From Agapanthus africanus (taxonomy: Eukaryota; Streptophyta; Magnoliopsida; Asparagales; Amaryllidaceae): a stretch of DNA of 64,000 bases. The position numbers and the translations under genes are program-made. The stretch spans positions 699,372,761 to 699,436,760 of the forward strand of contig CM057339.1 of the NCBI GenBank assembly GCA_030015575.1, read 5' to 3'. The notes beneath the pieces were generated by a model that saw only the letters and a list, made by a program, of their open reading frames with translations, was not told the origin of the DNA and did not search any database. Of the stretch, positions 60,401-64,000 are shown in pieces; position 1 is the stretch's first letter; each line of letters begins with the position of its first letter.

Positions 60401-60795
60401 GCGGTATGTTGGAAGAGTTCCAAACAGGATACCGTTGCAGACTCGACGATGGAGGCTGAATACATCGCTGCCAACGATGCTGCCAAGGAGGCTGTCTGGA
60501 TAAAGAAGTTCATTAGTGAACTTGGTGTGGTTCCATCCATTGAACATCCAATACCTTTGTATTGCGATAACAATGGAGCTGTGGCTTTGGCCAAGGAACC
60601 CAGGTCCCATTAAAAGTCCAGACATATTCTGAGGCGGTATCACCTGATCAGGGAGATAGTTGATCGCCGGGAGATCGAGGTCAGGAGAGTAGATACGAAG
60701 GACAACACTGCGGATCCATTCACGAAGGCTATTCCCCAGATACAGTTTGAGAGATTATTCGGGATGCTAGGTATGAGATACTACAGCAGCTGGCC
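57497..60795 (+). pseudogene. Ty1/copia pol of element D (protease, integrase, reverse transcriptase, RNase H), broken
   Basis: Same domain order and close sequence to pol of A: WVLDTGSGSHIC, HCRLGH, RSDRGGEY, NGVSERRNRT, QMDVKTAFLNGDL, LYVDDILLIG, ESFTDSS and MEAEYIA are all visible. There are about three or four breaks in total. The opening residues MFSSLSLQVAT match A and B. Confidence 0.92.
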
Positions 60796-60801
60796 TTAGT
60801 G

Positions 60802-60813
60802 CAAGTGGGAGAT
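60802..60813 (+). promoter_or_regulatory. Polypurine tract of element D
   Basis: CAAGTGGGAGAT directly before the 3' LTR start. Confidence 0.88.
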
Positions 60814-63003
60814 TGTTAGTTATGTATATGCCCTAGAGGCCATTGTTGTACATATGATGTATATTAAATGGATGCTTGGATATATATAGAGATGACTTTC
60901 TTGCTCGTCATGATAGTATGCTATTTGGTTTCACTTTATCTTAACATGTTGATTTGTATTGGCTTATTGTTTTTCTCTCACATGTTGATAAAGCCCTTAG
61001 GATCTGTACTCGACTACTGGGACTATGATGAGATCATACTAGTGGGGCCACGGTAGTCGATGAGTACATCCTATAACTGTTCCTAGTCGAGGGTATATCG
61101 AGACAGGGCATCGATACACCAGAGTAGACTAGCGTATACGCATCTTGACCCATATGATGGGCGATGGATGATCCCATATCCATCAGTGTCTGACATCAGA
61201 GATGGTGTACGGGTGCTCAGTGGAGACTGGGTACACTGGACGGACTCGCCGAGAACTCCCAGATGGTGATATACCACACGTAAAATGGCAGTTCTCCGGT
61301 GACACTGGTACAGGGTAGTCTGTAGACCCGAGATCGTCATGGAGTCTTGTGTGATTCCCACTGTGCTTTGATTTCCACCTTACCACGTCCAAGAAGGCGT
61401 GCAAAACGGTGGCTTTTGGGTACAGTCCCGAATCACATGGAGGCAATGAGCGATAGGAGGGGATTCGTCTCTCCCGGTATAGGGAGTTGATGTTGCGCTG
61501 TGTTCGATTGGCTATAACTGGAAGTCCCTGGCCAGGGCTGATATAGAGATTTACTGGTAAGTGTTACTAGTAGTTTCTCGACCCGTTATGAGCCACACAT
61601 CGACACGACTTATCGGTTACTGGGGTCTGACGTATACCACCCCTAGACTTGATATGCGACATATCAGACGAACAGACCGGACTGTACGGGAGTGTTACTG
61701 ATCGGATTCACAGGAGAACGCACATGCTAGCTTGTTGATCTTCTGATCGCTCAATATCTGGGTGGCTGTTACGTTTAGCTGACCGCTTGCAGCTTGTGGG
61801 TGTTTGATATGATCATCACCTGCTACCGGCGTATTGACGATTCTTTAGAGTCCTACACAGAGGTTTCTTGGCTCAGGCAAAACGGAGTAGAGGCACATAT
61901 GTGATATGTGCAGGACCGAGAATAATGCGATATGAGATACCGTATTATATTCTCGCGACATTTAGATATGAACCGGGTCATTGGATCAAGTGTTGATTCG
62001 ATGAATCGGTACATGATATATTAGTCGGTAATATTCGATATAGCCGGATCGTCGGATCAAGTGTTGATTCGATGATTTAATGTAAAATAATATATATGAT
62101 ATATTGTATTACATTATCTAATATTGGCTCGCTTTATTATTTCATTTTCTCACTAGATGATACATTGATATATATGCGATATATGTTAATTGTATTATTT
62201 TCTTTTGTTGCAAATATATAATATATATGTGATATATATTATTGTGACATGATATGATTTATTGTTAAACATGTTTAAGGATGATTAAATGAGGTTAGGG
62301 TTTGATTAAGGTTAGTTGCTTCATGCACCTTCTAGAAGCAATTTCTTTTGTCATGGTTAAGATATTTGTTTATGACACATTTCTAAACCTAACCAAACCC
62401 TAACTCTAGTTGTTTCTCTACACATTATTAGCCACGCATCCTTGACCATGGTTTACATATCAATCATATAGCTTTATTTTCTATTCATCACAAAAGGATA
62501 TTTATCATTATCATTTTCCATTATCATCTTCTTCTCTCTTGAAAAAGCTCACTAGAAATTCTTTATGTGATGAATAAATATGAGAAAATGATTTAAAAAG
62601 AAAGCAAAAATACTACTCTCTCATCCTCATCTCATCTAGCCCATAAGATTAGTGTGTTCATCTCTTTAGAGTGAGTAAGCTTGAGTCTTTGCAACTTCGA
62701 CGTAGATCATCGGAGATTTGGAACACTTCAAGCAAGCATGGATCGTTCGAGTCGTGGAGCCTCTCTTGAGTCCAGGAGATCGTGGATCGCGGCGAAGGGA
62801 CTTCTACTCGGAGCTTGTGAAGCGAAGGAGTGGACTACAAAGGTTGTAATCCCTCACACTTAGATAAAAAGTTGTTATCTTGCATGCTTAACCCTAATAA
62901 TCTAGCAAAGATCCTGTCTTTTGGTTGTTCGGCACGTCTAAATTTTTATCCGGGCATGTTTGATGCCTTATGAACCTTCACAAGAGTGCCTAGGAACCCT
63001 ACA
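60814..63003 (+). repeat. 3' LTR of element D
   Basis: 2190 bp, nearly identical to 52675-54868. The structured module lies at 61471-61643. Confidence 0.95.
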
Positions 63004-63190
63004 TTATCCACCACTCTATGTTGCTTGGCTGAGATTCTGTGATATTTCTTTATATCATGCCTGAGACGATTGTTATATATATTTATATGTAATAGTAGAT
63101 GTTGTACATGTTTTGCACCCGCGCTAGTCCAGTCCTCGCTCTGTCGTTAGTTATGTAACCTAACCAGTGATGACGGGACCTGTTCAGTTG

Positions 63191-64000
63191 AAATTATTGC
63201 AATATTAAACAAAACAATTTCCTCATTTCTCTAAACATATAAGGGTGTTTGTTATAAATATAACATGTATTACAAATTCGTCTGGAAAATATCAAATAAC
63301 ACGTGTTATATATATAATCAACATTCTGGAGGGAAATTGTGTGTTTATTACTTCACGCATGATATTGTATATCTCAACTTTCTTCATTAAGATCTTGTGC
63401 AGAAATCATTTCAGGACAGATATCGGAATCATAAATTTGCCGATAAAATACAGCAAGTCAAAGAGACAAAATCCGGCAGAGATTTAGAAGAGATAAAAAG
63501 ATTCTAGATATCAAATATACATTCGAGACGAACAGAAGAAAACCACTGAAAAATGATGAAGTGATCTCTTCAAACGGCCCAGGATCTGCAGCCGAGTCAG
63601 GCCGATCCGCCGCGGATCTGCGGTCGAGTTAGGGCTTCGGCAATCAAGAATTCTCCCGAAGCTTCATTGTAACAATCTTGTTCTAGAAGGCTCCTTGTAA
63701 CAAGCTTGTTCTAGACGGCTCCTTGTAACAACCTAGCATATGAGGGAAGCTTGATTTGAGATCTATTAAAGGGGATCTTGATCTAGGGTTGTGGGGATTG
63801 AATGGTGGTAAAATTCAAGCATAAATCCAAATCAATTCAAATTCCAAATCAAATCAAGATCAATTGATAGCATAATAAGTGACTACTTCAAAGATCCTTG
63901 ATCGCAACACCAATCGTCATCGTGAGCAAGAGATCCGCGACGATCCATGTTTCACGGCGATCAAGCCACGCAAAGATCGACGACAAATTCTCTTTCAAAA
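63191..64000 (+). repeat. Probable Tat-like gypsy LTR, running off the window
   Basis: The leader of F fades near 63190. From about 63370 the order of words (GTGCAG..., CCGGCAGAGA, a CCGCGGATC GC-rich patch at 63585-63625, a TATTAAAGG TATA-like word near 63765) is that of the LTR at 2690-3452. Sequence similarity is low. A 28-bp triplicate lies at 63666-63735. The frame at 63245-63487 looks like chance. Confidence 0.35.
63666..63735. repeat. 28-bp tandem repeat, about 2.5 units
   Basis: TTGTAACAA(T/G)CTTGTTCTAG recurs at 63666, 63694 and (in part) 63722. Confidence 0.85.

Larger units (their letters stand above)
52675..63003 (+). mobile_element. Element D: Ty1/copia LTR retrotransposon, plus strand
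   Basis: Target duplication TTATC at 52670-52674 and 63004-63008. 5' LTR 52675-54868 (2194 bp), primer site 54870-54882, leader to 57496, pol region 57497-60795, polypurine tract 60802-60813, 3' LTR 60814-63003 (2190 bp). LTRs are nearly identical, so the insertion is recent. Pol is broken with only a few breaks (about three or four). No gag is recognised. It lies in the leader of F. Confidence 0.94.
49433..63190 (+). mobile_element. Element F: copia-type element, 5' part, split by element D
   Basis: 5' LTR 49433-51598, primer site 51599-51611, leader 51612-52674 resuming at 63009 and fading near 63190. The leader matches those of A, B and D in order, for example the CACCCGCGCTAG and CTGTCGTTAGTTA words near 63116-63155, which A has near 12543-12590 (minus). 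Pol is not in the window. It is more diverged than A/B/D and lies inside E. Confidence 0.78.

Noticed and set aside
63245-63487. 80-codon frame near the right edge
   Set aside because: AT-rich chance frame inside probable LTR sequence.

Overview
The window is repeat-dense angiosperm nuclear DNA and I recognise no ordinary host gene in it. The evidence for a plant is plant-type Ty1/copia and Ty3/gypsy LTR elements with initiator-tRNA-Met primer sites (core TGGTATCAGAGCC), a Tat/Athila-type primer site, and a decayed CACTA (En/Spm) transposase of the TNP2 class. There is a 200-N assembly gap at 3453-3652. No rRNA, tRNA or CRISPR was seen.

Layout. 1-5245 holds LTR pieces of three families: a chromovirus-like 3' LTR on the minus strand, a piece of a copia-type LTR, and two Tat-like LTR starts facing each other across the gap. 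5246-20900 is a CACTA transposon: a palindrome array at its left, a telomere-like intron, then a broken TNP2 gene at 18031-20900. It is split by copia element A (5850-16413, minus). 20901-21426 and 43410-45962 are two sides of one locus, a gypsy (Tat/Athila-like) leader with its primer site at 45941-45962. That locus was split by element C (21427-43409, minus), an LTR element with about 4.1-kb LTRs and a non-coding 3.5-kb interior (LARD-like). C's right LTR was in turn split by copia element B (29883-40132, plus). 47004-63190 is a third nest: copia-type element E (minus) interrupted by F (plus), interrupted by D (52675-63003, plus). 63190-64000 looks like another Tat-type LTR cut by the window edge.

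A, B and D are one copia family with ~2.2-kb LTRs, identified by matching LTR ends, target-site duplications, primer sites and polypurine tracts. They share an odd plan: no recognisable gag, and instead a 2.6-3.0-kb non-coding leader between primer site and pol. The leader is rich in inverted repeats. The best is a multi-tier hairpin whose core is exactly 88 nt in A, B, D and in the diverged relative F, and paired positions change together between copies. Three smaller hairpins before pol, a GC-rich hairpin after the primer site, and a ~170-bp inverted-repeat module inside every LTR of the superfamily show similar paired change. I regard this set of structured non-coding elements as the most interesting content of the window.

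All statements are from reading the sequence by eye; no alignments, folding or database searches were run.
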